The translations under genes were made by a program, and so were the position numbers. The notes below the pieces were generated by a model. That model ran no database searches and had not been told where the DNA came from. It was given only the letters and a program-made list of their open reading frames with translations. Below are positions 7,550-16,691 of a DNA stretch of 64,000 bases, piece after piece. This stretch comes from Accumulibacter sp. (GTDB lineage Bacteria; Pseudomonadota; Gammaproteobacteria; Burkholderiales; Rhodocyclaceae), in the NCBI RefSeq assembly GCF_036625195.1, contig NZ_JAZKUG010000001.1, positions 4,402,001 to 4,466,000 of the forward strand, read 5' to 3'. Position 1 is the first letter of the stretch, and every line of letters begins with the position of its first letter.

Positions 7550-9226
7550 TCAGACGGCGTCGATCAGTGAGCGGGCGATGACCTTCAGGGCCAGGGTTTC
7601 CTCGGCACCCTCGAAGATCGACAGCACGCGCGCATCAAGGAAATAACGGCTGACCGCCGTTTCCTCGGCGTAGCCCATGCCGCCGTGAATCTGCATCGCC
7701 TCACGGGTCAACCATTCGGCAGTGCGACAGGTGAACAGCTTGACCATGCTCGCTTCCATCTGCCCGCCGCCCTGGTCCATGAGGCGACCGACGGCATAGG
7801 TGAACTGGCGCGAGACGGTCAGCAGCGTCGCCATGCGCGCCAGCTTGACGCGCGTCAGCTGGAAGTCGCCGATCGGCTTGCCGAACGCCTTACGCTCCTG
7901 GGCATAGGAAACTGCCTTCTCGAAGGCTGCCTGCATGACGCCGATGGCGCGCGCCGCGGTCTGGATGCGGCCGCCGGCGAAGCCGGCCATGGTGAAGTAG
8001 AAACCCTTGCCTTCGCCCTCCGGCCCGCCGACGAGGTTCTCGTCGGGAACGAAGACGTGGTCGAAGAAGACCTCGTAGGAGTGCATCCCGCGATAGCCGA
8101 TGGTGGCGATCGCACGGCCGCTGAGCACGCCTCCGCCGGGCTGGCGGTACTCGAAGTCGTGTCCCTCGTACGAGTCCTTCTCGACCAGGAACATGCTGAG
8201 GCCCTTGTGGCCGAGTGAGCGGTCGGGGTTGGAGCGGGCGAGGACGAGCAGCAGACCGGCCTTGCCGGCCATTGTGCACCAGGTCTTGACCCCGTCGAGA
8301 ATCCAGCCACCCTCGCACTTGCTGGCCTTGAGGCGCATGGCTGCGACGTCGGAGCCGGTATCCGGCTCGGTGACGGCGATCGCGCACAGCGGCTTGCCCA
8401 TCGCCACTTTCGGCAACCATTTCTCGCGCTGCTCCTCGGTACCACCCTTGAGCAACGAACGGCTGAGGATTTCCGGCCGCGTGATCAGGCTGCCGGCGCC
8501 ACCGAGCGAGCCCCGCGACAACTCTTCGGTGACCACGATCATCCCCATGTTATCCTCGTGGTCGTCGCTCTGGATGCCGCCGTAGCGCTCGGGGATCGAC
8601 AGCCCGAAGCAACCCATCTCGGTCAGCGGCTCGAGAATCTCCTGCGGAATGATCCGGTCATGGCGATGGATCTCCTCGGCCAGCGGCATCACCACGTTCG
8701 TCGCCAGCTTGCGGAATGAATCCTGCATCATCGTCGCGTCGTCGCTGAGCATGTAGGCGCCGCTGGCACCGTTCAGCGCCACGACATCGCGACCGAGCGC
8801 TTCGAGATGAGCGGCATCGAGCTGCGCCTGGCAGAAACGGCTGAGGCCGGACGAAGCGAGCGCGGCAACGTCCGCCTCGCCGAGACCGAAACTCTGCGGC
8901 CTCGCCCACAAGCGGTTGTGGATGTTCTGCAGGGCCTCGGCGCAGAACGCCAGCGCCATCCGCTCCTCGAGGCAGACGCCCTCGGCGTACTGTCCTGCCG
9001 CCAAGACCCTGGCTGCGTAATCGGCAGCAAAACGCGCGGCGGTCGCCTCGGCGGCACACCAGGCGAGATCGAAGCTGGCCATCTGCTGCGCGTCGAGTTT
9101 CTCGCTCGAAAGGCCCTTGCTGCCTGTGCACTGCTGCTTCATCCAGAGCAGCGCTTTCCTGATTGCCGCATCGGCGGCATCGAGATACGGCAACGCCCCC
9201 TGTATCCCGCAGTTCACCTCAGTCAT
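7550..9226 (-). CDS. mcd: (2S)-methylsuccinyl-CoA dehydrogenase
   Basis: The 558-residue flavoprotein is longer than ordinary acyl-CoA dehydrogenases (about 380). It has an N-terminal extension of about 160 residues before the acyl-CoA dehydrogenase core, as in characterised methylsuccinyl-CoA dehydrogenases. The core shows AVTEPDTGSDVAAM (FAD/substrate loop), DGVKTWCTMAGKAG, and near the C-terminus QIHGGMGYAEE and FEGAEETLALKVIARSL. It oxidises methylsuccinyl-CoA to mesaconyl-C1-CoA and would pass electrons to ETF. The start is taken as ATG 9226, with AAAGGGA about nine bases upstream; an in-frame GTG at 9229 is the alternative. It lies 39 bases after the DUF6986 gene and 43 before the hydratase gene, within one transcription unit. 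Confidence 0.92.
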   Translation of the reverse strand: MTEVNCGIQGALPYLDAADAAIRKALLWMKQQCTGSKGLSSEKLDAQQMASFDLAWCAAEATAARFAADYAARVLAAGQYAEGVCLEERMALAFCAEALQNIHNRLWARPQSFGLGEADVAALASSGLSRFCQAQLDAAHLEALGRDVVALNGASGAYMLSDDATMMQDSFRKLATNVVMPLAEEIHRHDRIIPQEILEPLTEMGCFGLSIPERYGGIQSDDHEDNMGMIVVTEELSRGSLGGAGSLITRPEILSRSLLKGGTEEQREKWLPKVAMGKPLCAIAVTEPDTGSDVAAMRLKASKCEGGWILDGVKTWCTMAGKAGLLLVLARSNPDRSLGHKGLSMFLVEKDSYEGHDFEYRQPGGGVLSGRAIATIGYRGMHSYEVFFDHVFVPDENLVGGPEGEGKGFYFTMAGFAGGRIQTAARAIGVMQAAFEKAVSYAQERKAFGKPIGDFQLTRVKLARMATLLTVSRQFTYAVGRLMDQGGGQMEASMVKLFTCRTAEWLTREAMQIHGGMGYAEETAVSRYFLDARVLSIFEGAEETLALKVIARSLIDAV

Positions 9227-9265
9227 CACACATCCCTTTCCAGTTGCGTGGTGCCGGAGCAGAGT

Positions 9266-10708
9266 CTATTTCCGCGTCCGGTTATTGACGATGCGGACGA
9301 ACGAGCGCGAGCGCAATTCGTCCAGAGTGATCCCGGTCGCCAGGACTTCCTGCTCGGTGATGGCACCGCAGGCCATGCCGCGCAGGAAGAAGTTGAGCAA
9401 CCCCTGGCCCGTCGCGGCGTCGTCGAAGGTATTGCCCACGAGCGTCGCCTGTGCTGCCTTGTTGAGGAAGGCGTTCAGCCGCGCCGAAGCATCCTGCAGG
9501 CCACTGAGGAAGAAGGTGTCGACTGCCGCATAACGGACCGGCAACTGCCCGGGATTGAGATCCCACCCCTGATAGTAGGCATGCTGCAGTGAATGCATGA
9601 TGTTGTCGTAGTGCAGCTTCCACGCGCCATGCACGACGGCGCGGTTCTCGTCCAGCTGCTGCGGCGAGAGCACGGCCCCGGCGGCCGCCTTGTGCGGTCC
9701 GATCGGCATGCTGGTGGTCGCGCCATCGCTGATCGTGATGCCTGTGCCGGCGAGGCTGACCTGCAGCACGTGGCGGGCGAAGTCGCACGAGGGGTGCGTG
9801 TGGCTCTGGTGCGCCGCCGTGATGTTGCACGAGGCGGTGTAATCGTAGGTACCGAAGATCGCCGACCGACAGCGGCCGGCAGCGGCGGCAACGAGCAGCG
9901 GCACCGTATTCTCGCCGCGGTGGTTGATGATCGACTGCGTCGTTTCGATCATGATCTCCATGCGCAGCGAGTCCTTCGGATAACCCAGCCGCGCCTCGAG
10001 CTTCGCCAGGATGCCGGCGCAGGCTGCGACCTGCTCGGGAGTCGTCACCTTGGGCAGGGTGACGATGAAGTTCTCCGGCAACCGGCCGCCGGTCTTCTCG
10101 GCCAAGCGGGTGAGGAAGATGTCGAGCGTGCGGATCGAACGGACCTTGCACTCGTCGGAAAAAGTCTTGATGCGGATGCCGATGAACGGCGAGAGGACGT
10201 TCTCGCTCATCCCCCTGGCGATCTCGTCCGCAGCCGCGACGGCGTGACCATCCTCCTCGTCGTCCGGCCGATTGCCGTAGCCGTCCTCGAAGTCGACGCG
10301 GTTGTCCTCGATGGGCTCCGTCCGCAGCTTCTTGACTACCCGGTTATAGACGGTGAACGCCAGCCAAGCCGCCTGCTTGACCTCGCGCACCTGCTCCGGG
10401 TTGTGTTCCAGCGCGCGCGTCAGGCTATCGATTTCGACCGGGTTGCTGGGCAGGGTCTCCGCACCCGGCAAACCGAGAACGCGGGCGAAGACGTGATAGT
10501 TCGGCGCATAGGTGTCGAGGGTCTTCAGTGCCACCTCGCCGAGCTTGCCGGCAAAGCCAGCCTTGAACAGGTTGGCGCCGCCGTAAACGGTGTGAACCGG
10601 CTGCCGCTCGGAGGAATCCGCGGGGTAATGCCCCTTGAAGGCTGCATTCGCCTCGTGCAGCTCGCCATAGCAGGCGTTCAGTTCGTCAGGGGTCAGCGTG
10701 AGCTTCAT
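9266..10708 (-). CDS. CitE/HpcH-like lyase-fold protein (DUF6986), first gene of the ethylmalonyl-CoA operon
   Basis: The 480-residue protein resembles proteins annotated as DUF6986 or, without good support, as phosphoenolpyruvate kinase. They share the TIM-barrel fold of the CitE/HpcH aldolase superfamily. Visible marks are VDFEDGYGNRPDDEEDG (about residues 138-154), which resembles the acidic metal-binding loop of CitE-type lyases, MEIMIETTQSIINHRG, and FGTYDYTASCNI. The family's reaction is not established to my knowledge. As promoter-proximal gene of a ccr-ecm-mcd operon it may act on a CoA ester such as malyl- or methylmalyl-CoA, or on a related C-C lyase substrate; this is inference. 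A true Mcl is encoded separately at 15615-16658. The start is ATG 10708 with GGAGGCAA upstream. Confidence 0.75.
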   Translation of the reverse strand: MKLTLTPDELNACYGELHEANAAFKGHYPADSSERQPVHTVYGGANLFKAGFAGKLGEVALKTLDTYAPNYHVFARVLGLPGAETLPSNPVEIDSLTRALEHNPEQVREVKQAAWLAFTVYNRVVKKLRTEPIEDNRVDFEDGYGNRPDDEEDGHAVAAADEIARGMSENVLSPFIGIRIKTFSDECKVRSIRTLDIFLTRLAEKTGGRLPENFIVTLPKVTTPEQVAACAGILAKLEARLGYPKDSLRMEIMIETTQSIINHRGENTVPLLVAAAAGRCRSAIFGTYDYTASCNITAAHQSHTHPSCDFARHVLQVSLAGTGITISDGATTSMPIGPHKAAAGAVLSPQQLDENRAVVHGAWKLHYDNIMHSLQHAYYQGWDLNPGQLPVRYAAVDTFFLSGLQDASARLNAFLNKAAQATLVGNTFDDAATGQGLLNFFLRGMACGAITEQEVLATGITLDELRSRSFVRIVNNRTRK

Positions 10709-11723
10709 GTGTTGCCTCCGTAATCGTTGCTGAAGTCAGGGGAATACGTCATTCGCGTGCCAGTCGCGCCAGCGCTGCACGAGCAGCCCCTCGCCCGCGC
10801 TCGGCCGAGCAAGTGGTGATCGGGAAAGGCTCTCGGGCGTCCACCAGCAGGCAGAGGCGTTTGCAGGACTGCCGTCGCAGGCGGCTGACGAGTTGGTCAT
10901 GGGGGCGGCGAGCAAGCCGCTGCGACAGCGAGACGAATCCTCCGGCAGCGAGCCGGATGCGTGCGGCGCGCGCGCCAGGCAGGCGCCGTCGCCACTGAGA
11001 AACCAGGCATGCGAATGGCCACCGGCAGGGCCGCCGGTTGACGTCGGACCACACCATTCGGAGCCGTTGCAGGATCGGGGACGAGGGAACGCCTCCCGGC
11101 AACCACAGGCTGCTCCCTGGCTTCCTCTTCGCCGGTCCCGTTCCACCTTCGACTCGCAAATGTCGTCGTCCGGCAAACGAAACCCTCTGCGGGCCACCTG
11201 CAGCCCCAGCTCCGCTTGCCCCCCGATTGCCTCTGCCGGCGCCTGAGACGCCTGCGACCCACACCACCGCGCTTTCACACAGAGGATGACTGCCGCCACT
11301 GCGGGTGCCACGGCGACGCCTCGACCCCGCGACACAGGGCGACCCGACCATTCCCGCAAGAGCGAAACCACTATAGCCCATCGCCGACCACTTTTCCAGC
11401 CCGCTTTCCGACTTCCGGAAGTTGCCGGCGCCGGTCGCTCGGGCACCTCGCCCAATGGCCGTCCTGCCGGACGCAAGACCGTCACCAGCAAACCGTAGAC
11501 GTGGCCCGGTTGCCCACAGCCCACTGCGACAAGGCAACGCAACCTGTACCGGCGACTGCTTTTTGAAACTATACTGCGAGCCTTCGTCGGCGCCGGGTGG
11601 CACGTGCCTGGCGATCTGCGCAGCGCTCGGGCCCGGCGCGCGACGATCGCAGTGGCCCGCCGGCGACCGAGAGGGGTGGCGGAGATGGCCGGATCACGCG
11701 ACGCACAGCAGGGAGGATCGGCA
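10709..11723. other. About 1 kb between divergent operons with no convincing gene
   Basis: Overlapping open frames exist here on both strands (for example minus 10749-11603), but none has recognisable domains and they overlap one another. Their codon choice lacks the strong third-position GC of the neighbours, and they look like GC-rich chance frames or decayed coding DNA. The stretch should hold the promoters of both the ethylmalonyl-CoA operon (leftward) and the bi-cycle operon (rightward). A TATACT hexamer at 11570-11575 is the only promoter-like element I can point to. No hairpin, tRNA or mobile element was seen. Confidence 0.55.
11570..11575 (+). promoter_or_regulatory. Possible -10 element ahead of the smtA-like operon
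   Basis: The hexamer TATACT lies about 150 bases before the likely smtA start, in a locally AT-richer patch (tttttgaaactatactg). No good -35 is visible 17 bases upstream, so this is only suggestive. Confidence 0.25.
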
Positions 11724-13052
11724 ATGACAGGGGAGCCAGCCTCGACCAAGCCTGCCAGACAGCAGGCTGCGTTGACGGGTGACGCGAGCGACGAGCTGGT
11801 CGTGACAAGCAGGCCGTCGTCCGAGGAGGAGCATGAACGCCCGCTGGACGGTGACCGGCTGCCAATGAGCGGCCTGCGTGTCATCGACGTCGGCACCTTC
11901 CTCGCCGGCCCCTATGCGGCATCGATCCTCGGCGAGTTCGGCGCCGAGGTTCTCAAGGTGGAACATCCGGTCGCCGGCGATCCGATGCGACGTTTCGGCA
12001 CGGCGTCGAAGCGTCACGACGCGACCCTGGCGTGGCTCAGCGAAGGCCGCAACCGCAAGTCGGTGACTCTCGACCTGCGGCAACGCGAAGGGGTCGAGCT
12101 GTTCCTGAAGCTCGTCGCCAAGTCCGATGTCCTGATCGAGAACTTCCGCCCCGGGACGATGGAAGAGTGGGGACTTGGCTGGGAGGAACTGCGACAGGCC
12201 AACCGCGGCTTGGTGATGCTGCGTGTCTCGGGTTACGGGCAGAGCGGACCGTACCGCCGGCGCTCGGGCTTTGCCCATATCGCGCACGGCTTCGCTGGCC
12301 TGTCCTATCTCGCCGGCTTTCCGGGGGAAACCCCGGTGGTCCCGGGCACCGCGCCGCTCGGCGACTACCTTTCGAGCCTCTACGGTGCAATCGGCATCCT
12401 GCTCGCCTTGCGTCATCGTGAAGTCAGCGGTGAGGGACAGATCATCGACATCGCCATCTACGAGGCGGTCTTCCGCCAGATGGACGAGATCGCCGCGGCC
12501 TACGGCCTCTTCGGCAAGGTCCGCGAGCGGGAGGGTGCCGGCAGCTTCGTCGCCGTGCCGCACGGACACTTTCGCACGGTCGACGACAAGTGGGTGGCGA
12601 TTGCCTGCACGACCGACCGGATGTTCGAACGTTTCGCTGCCGTGATGGGCAAACCCGAACTGGCCGCCGCGGATCGCTACGGCAACCAGCGCCAGCGCCT
12701 GGCGGCACGTGACGAGGTCAACCGGCTGGTGATCGAATGGGTTGGCTCGCTGACCCGCGAGCAGGTGATGAAACGGTGCATCGACGGCGAGGTGCCGGTC
12801 GGCAAGCTCAACAGTATCGCCGACATCTTCGTCGATGAGCACTTCCAGGCTCGCGGCAACCTCGCCCGACTGTGCGAAGAAGGGCTCGGCGAAGTCGTCA
12901 TCCCCGGCGTCGTTCCCACCCTTTCCGAGACCCCGGGCCGCATCGCCAACCTCGGTCCGCCCCTGGGCAACGCCACCTACGAGATCCTGCGCGAGTTGCT
13001 CGACATCCCGGCGCAGGAGATCAGGCGCCTGCGGCAGCGCCGGATCATCTGA
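11724..13052 (+). CDS. smtA: Class III CoA-transferase, succinyl-CoA:malate CoA-transferase SmtA-like
   Basis: The 442-residue CaiB/BaiF (family III) CoA-transferase has an N-terminal extension of about 45 residues before the conserved LPMSGLRVIDVGTFLAGPYA. The catalytic Asp is Asp214 in PLGDYLSSLYGAIGILLAL, matching the acyl-aspartate residue of the family. In the 3-hydroxypropionate bi-cycle SmtA and SmtB form a complex that moves CoA from succinyl-CoA to L-malate. Here two adjacent paralogues followed by mct, mcl and mch reproduce that gene set, which is the main reason for the name. The start is ATG 11724, preceded by GGGAGGA; the open frame extends upstream to 11604 but without a better site. 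Succinyl-CoA:citramalate activity is an alternative. Confidence 0.78.
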   Translation: MTGEPASTKPARQQAALTGDASDELVVTSRPSSEEEHERPLDGDRLPMSGLRVIDVGTFLAGPYAASILGEFGAEVLKVEHPVAGDPMRRFGTASKRHDATLAWLSEGRNRKSVTLDLRQREGVELFLKLVAKSDVLIENFRPGTMEEWGLGWEELRQANRGLVMLRVSGYGQSGPYRRRSGFAHIAHGFAGLSYLAGFPGETPVVPGTAPLGDYLSSLYGAIGILLALRHREVSGEGQIIDIAIYEAVFRQMDEIAAAYGLFGKVREREGAGSFVAVPHGHFRTVDDKWVAIACTTDRMFERFAAVMGKPELAAADRYGNQRQRLAARDEVNRLVIEWVGSLTREQVMKRCIDGEVPVGKLNSIADIFVDEHFQARGNLARLCEEGLGEVVIPGVVPTLSETPGRIANLGPPLGNATYEILRELLDIPAQEIRRLRQRRII

Positions 13053-13076
13053 ACCGAGAGCACAGTGAGGACGGCC

Positions 13077-14306
13077 ATGTCCAAGGCAGACGACGCGGAA
13101 AACCGATTGCCGCTCGCCGGCATCCGTGTCATCGACGCGGCGACGGTGATTGCCGCACCCTACAGCGCCAGCATCTTGGGCGAGTTCGGCGCCGAGGTAC
13201 TGAAGGTCGAGAATCCGCAGGGCGGCGACCCGATGCGCCACTTCGGCACGCCGACGCGGCGCAAGGACACGCTCGCCTGGCTGAGCGAAGCGCGCAACAA
13301 GAAATCGGTGACCCTCGACCTGCGCCTGCCCGAAGGTGTCGAACTGTTCAAGGCGCTGATCGAGAAATCGGATGTGCTGTGCGAGAACTTTCGCCCTGGC
13401 ACCCTCGAAAAGTGGGGGCTCGGCTGGGAGGTGCTGCGGCAGATCAACCCGCGGCTGATCATGCTGCGCGTCACCGGTTATGGCCAGACCGGCCCCTACC
13501 GCGACCGGCCCGGTTTTGCCCGCGTCGCGCACGCCGTCGGCGGCATCGCCTTCCTCTCCGGGATGCCGCGCGGCACACCAGTGACACCGGGATCGACGAC
13601 GCTTGGCGACTATCTCACCGGCCTCTACGGCTGCCTCGGCATCCTGATGGCCCTGCGCCATCGCGACCGCACCGGCCAGGGGCAGTACATCGACGCCGCA
13701 CTCTACGAATCGGTCTTTCGCTGCACCGACGAACTGGCGCCGGCTTACGGCATGTTCGGTCGCGTGCGCGAGCGGCACGGGCCGACGCACAACGATTTCG
13801 CCTGTCCGCACGGACACTTCCCGACCAAGGATGACGGCAAGTGGGTGGCGATCTCGTGCGTCACCGACAAACTCTTCGAACGGCTGGCGACGGCCATGGG
13901 ACGACCGGAGCTGGCAGCGCCACACGTCTATGGCGACCAGAAGACACGGCTGGAAAACCGTCACGACGTGAACGAGATAGTCCGCGACTGGTGCGGCTCG
14001 CTGCATCGCGACGAGATCCTCGATCGCTGCTTCGCCGCCGGCGCACCGGCCGGCCCGCTGAACAGCATCGCGGACATCTTCGGCGACCGGCAGTTCCATG
14101 CCCGGCGCAACTTGGTCGCGATCGACGAGCCGGACATCGGCGAGACGGTCATCGTGCCATCCGTGCTGCCGCGGCTGTCGCTGACACCGGGGCGCATCAG
14201 GCACCTGGGACCGCGCCTCGGACAGCATACCGACGAGGTGCTGAACGAACTGCTCGGCCTCGACGCGGCCGAAATCGAAGAACTGCGCCGCAAGCGCGTC
14301 ATCTGA
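13077..14306 (+). CDS. smtB: Class III CoA-transferase, succinyl-CoA:malate CoA-transferase SmtB-like
   Basis: The 409-residue paralogue of the preceding gene shares IRVIDAATVIAAPYSASILG, LSEARNKKSVTLDLRLPEGV and the catalytic segment LGDYLTGLYGCLGILMAL with Asp178. It lacks the N-terminal extension of the first copy, the size difference expected of an SmtA/SmtB pair. The gene begins 24 bases after the upstream stop; ATG 13077 is chosen over GTG 13065 because GTGAGGACGG supplies the ribosome-binding site. It should form an alpha/beta complex with the product of 11724-13052 and activate malate to malyl-CoA for Mcl. Which of the two is called A or B rests on length and order alone. Confidence 0.78.
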   Translation: MSKADDAENRLPLAGIRVIDAATVIAAPYSASILGEFGAEVLKVENPQGGDPMRHFGTPTRRKDTLAWLSEARNKKSVTLDLRLPEGVELFKALIEKSDVLCENFRPGTLEKWGLGWEVLRQINPRLIMLRVTGYGQTGPYRDRPGFARVAHAVGGIAFLSGMPRGTPVTPGSTTLGDYLTGLYGCLGILMALRHRDRTGQGQYIDAALYESVFRCTDELAPAYGMFGRVRERHGPTHNDFACPHGHFPTKDDGKWVAISCVTDKLFERLATAMGRPELAAPHVYGDQKTRLENRHDVNEIVRDWCGSLHRDEILDRCFAAGAPAGPLNSIADIFGDRQFHARRNLVAIDEPDIGETVIVPSVLPRLSLTPGRIRHLGPRLGQHTDEVLNELLGLDAAEIEELRRKRVI

Positions 14307-14327
14307 CACGAGGGAGTCGAGCCAACG

Positions 14328-15548
14328 ATGCAGGGAATTCTCAGCGGTTTGCGAGTCGTCGAGGGCTCAGCTTTCGTCGCCGCGCCACTCGGCGGAATGA
14401 CGCTCGCGCAGCTCGGTGCCGAGGTCATCCGCTTCGACCCGCCTGGTGGCGGCCTCGACCAGGGTCGCTGGCCGCTGACCCTCGATGGTCGGCACAGCCT
14501 GTTCTGGGCCGGACTGAACAAGGGCAAGCGGTCGATCGTCGTCGATTTCCGTTTCCCCCGCGGGCAGGAACTGCTGACGCAACTGATCTGCGCACCGGGT
14601 GAGCAGGCAGGACTCTTCAGCACCAACTTCCCGGCCAGGGGCTGGCTGGCCTACGAGACACTGCAGGCACACCGCCCGGATCTGATCATGGTCAACCTCA
14701 GCGGCCGACGTGATGGCAGCTCGGAAGTGGACTACACGCTGAACCCGCAGGTCGGCCTGCCGATGATGACCGGGCCGATCAGCTCGCCGGAGATGGTCAA
14801 TCACGTCTTTCCCGCCTGGGATTTCATCAGCGGCCAGATGATCGCCGTCGGCCTGCTCGCCGCCGAGCGGCATCGGCGGCTCAGCGGCGAAGGCCAGCTC
14901 GTCCGTCTGGCGCTGAAGGACGTGGCGCTGGCGATGCTCGGCAATTTCGGCATGCTGGCCGAGGTGATGGTCAATGACAGCGACCGCCCGCGCCAGGGCA
15001 ACTATCTCTATGGCGCCTTCGGCCGCGACTTCTGCACGCTCGACGGCAAGCGACTGATGATCGTCGGCCTGACGGCCATGCAGTGGCACCGCCTGCTCAA
15101 GGCGACCGGCCTGCGGCAGGCGATTGCCGAACTCGCTGCCCGCCTCGGCCTCGACCTCGAAGACGAAGGCAACCGCTACCGCGCGCGGCAGCAGATCGCC
15201 GCCCTGCTCGAGCCCTGGTTCCACGCCCGTACCCTCGCCGAGGCGGCGCAGACGCTCGATGCGCATGGCGTCACCTGGGGTCCGTACCGCAGCGTCCGTG
15301 AAGCGATCGCCCGCGACCCCGACTGTTCGACCGACAACCCGATGTTCTCGCTCGTCGAGCAACCGGGCATCGGTTCCTACCTGATGCCGGCAACGCCGCT
15401 CGACTTCAGTCGCGTGCCGCGCCTGCCGCCGATGCCGGCACCGCGACTCGGAGAACACACCGACGAGATCCTGCTCGACATCCTCGGCTTGAGCGAGGCC
15501 GAGGTTGGCCGCCTGCACGACGCGTGCATCGTCGCCGGGCCGGCCTGA
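14328..15548 (+). CDS. mct: Mesaconyl-CoA C1-C4 CoA transferase (2-methylfumaryl-CoA isomerase)
   Basis: This 406-residue protein is a divergent class III CoA-transferase. It begins MQGILSGLRVVEGSAFVAAP and carries its catalytic Asp165 in FPAWDFISGQMIAVGLLAAE. In Chloroflexus Mct moves CoA within mesaconyl-CoA from C1 to C4 using only mesaconate as acceptor; it has the same length. The lack of the usual family motif around G-D and its place just before mcl and mch support this call over a generic CoA-transferase. It starts 21 bases after smtB. The next enzyme of the bi-cycle, mesaconyl-C4-CoA hydratase (meh), is not found in the window. Confidence 0.85.
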   Translation: MQGILSGLRVVEGSAFVAAPLGGMTLAQLGAEVIRFDPPGGGLDQGRWPLTLDGRHSLFWAGLNKGKRSIVVDFRFPRGQELLTQLICAPGEQAGLFSTNFPARGWLAYETLQAHRPDLIMVNLSGRRDGSSEVDYTLNPQVGLPMMTGPISSPEMVNHVFPAWDFISGQMIAVGLLAAERHRRLSGEGQLVRLALKDVALAMLGNFGMLAEVMVNDSDRPRQGNYLYGAFGRDFCTLDGKRLMIVGLTAMQWHRLLKATGLRQAIAELAARLGLDLEDEGNRYRARQQIAALLEPWFHARTLAEAAQTLDAHGVTWGPYRSVREAIARDPDCSTDNPMFSLVEQPGIGSYLMPATPLDFSRVPRLPPMPAPRLGEHTDEILLDILGLSEAEVGRLHDACIVAGPA

Positions 15549-15614
15549 CATCGCGGCCGCCGGCCGCATCCTGCCGCTGCACCCACACGCCTTCTTGCCA
15601 CCAGGGGAAACGCC

Positions 15615-16658
15615 ATGAAACTGCCCGTCCATTTCTACAAACCGCTCGCCATCGGTGCGCCGCAACCCCTGCGTGAACTGCCCGTACGGCCGGAACGGAT
15701 GATCCACTTCTTTCCGCCGCACATCGAGAAGATTCGCGCCAAGGCGCCGGAGACCGCCCGCCAGTGTGACGTCCTGTGCGGCAACCTCGAGGACGCGATC
15801 CCGATCGACGCCAAGGAGGCGGCGCGTGCCGGTTTCATCGAACTGTTGAGTCAGCACGATTTCGGCGATACGGCAATGTGGGTACGCGTCAATGCGCTGA
15901 ACAGCCCGTGGCTGCTCGACGACCTCGAACAGATCATCCGCCATGTCGGCAACCGGCTCGATGTCATCATGATTCCCAAGGTCGAGGGACCGTGGGACAT
16001 CCATTTCGTCGATCAGTACGTCGCATTGCTCGAAGCGAAGTACTCGGTGCGCAAGCCGATCCTGCTGCACGCACTGCTCGAGACCGCGCAGGGGGTGAGC
16101 AACGTTGAGGCGATCTGCGGCGCCAGCCCGCGCATGCATGGCCTCAGCCTCGGCCCGGCCGACCTGGCCGCTTCCCGCGGCATGAAGACGACGCGGGTTG
16201 GCGGTGGTCATCCCGGCTACGGCGTCCTCGCCGATCCCGAGGCGGGTCACGATCAACGCGCCTTCTTCCAGCAGGACCTCTGGCATTACACGGTCGCGCG
16301 CATGGTCGACGCCGCCGTCGCGCACGGGCTCCGCTCGTTCTACGGTCCGTTTGGCGATCTCAAGGACGAAGCCGCGTGCGAAGCGCAGTTCCGCAATGCC
16401 TTCCTGATGGGCTGCTCGGGAGCCTGGTCGCTGGCACCCAACCAGATCGCGATCGCCAAGCGCGTTTTCAGCCCCGAGATCAAGGAAGTCCTCTTCGCCA
16501 GGCGTATCCTCGAGGCCATGCCTGACGGCAGCGGCGTGGCGACGATCGACGGCAAGATGCAGGACGACGCCACCTGGAAACAGGCGAAGGTCATCGTCGA
16601 TCTGGCGCGACTGGTCGCCCGACGCGACCCGGAACTCGCCGCCGCCTATGGCCTGTAG
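15615..16658 (+). CDS. mcl: Malyl-CoA / beta-methylmalyl-CoA / citramalyl-CoA lyase
   Basis: The 347-residue CitE-superfamily lyase has the same length as the trifunctional Mcl of the 3-hydroxypropionate bi-cycle. It shows CGNLEDAIPIDAKEAAR with the metal-binding Glu/Asp pair (about residues 54-70), IMIPKVEGPWDIHFVDQY, LLETAQGVSNVEAI and GLSLGPADLAASRG. It reversibly cleaves malyl-CoA to acetyl-CoA and glyoxylate, methylmalyl-CoA to propionyl-CoA and glyoxylate, and possibly citramalyl-CoA to acetyl-CoA and pyruvate. The same enzyme closes the ethylmalonyl-CoA pathway encoded on the other strand, so it probably serves both modules. It starts 66 bases after mct, with CCAGGGGAAA upstream, and lies 33 bases before mch. 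Confidence 0.92.
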   Translation: MKLPVHFYKPLAIGAPQPLRELPVRPERMIHFFPPHIEKIRAKAPETARQCDVLCGNLEDAIPIDAKEAARAGFIELLSQHDFGDTAMWVRVNALNSPWLLDDLEQIIRHVGNRLDVIMIPKVEGPWDIHFVDQYVALLEAKYSVRKPILLHALLETAQGVSNVEAICGASPRMHGLSLGPADLAASRGMKTTRVGGGHPGYGVLADPEAGHDQRAFFQQDLWHYTVARMVDAAVAHGLRSFYGPFGDLKDEAACEAQFRNAFLMGCSGAWSLAPNQIAIAKRVFSPEIKEVLFARRILEAMPDGSGVATIDGKMQDDATWKQAKVIVDLARLVARRDPELAAAYGL

Positions 16659-16691
16659 CACACAAGATCAACGGCAGAGGGAGGACATGCA

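Noticed and set aside
10749..11603. A 284-residue frame on the minus strand in the gene-poor gap
   Set aside because: It has no family resemblance, mixed third-position bases and strong overlap with other frames. I kept the region as gene-free with low certainty.
11694..14309. An 871-residue open frame on the minus strand
   Set aside because: It is exactly antisense to smtA and smtB, has no domain pattern and is Arg/Asp/Val-rich, the usual mirror of GC-biased codons.
14367..16661. A 764-residue open frame on the minus strand
   Set aside because: It is antisense to mct and mcl, which have catalytic motifs and correct lengths.
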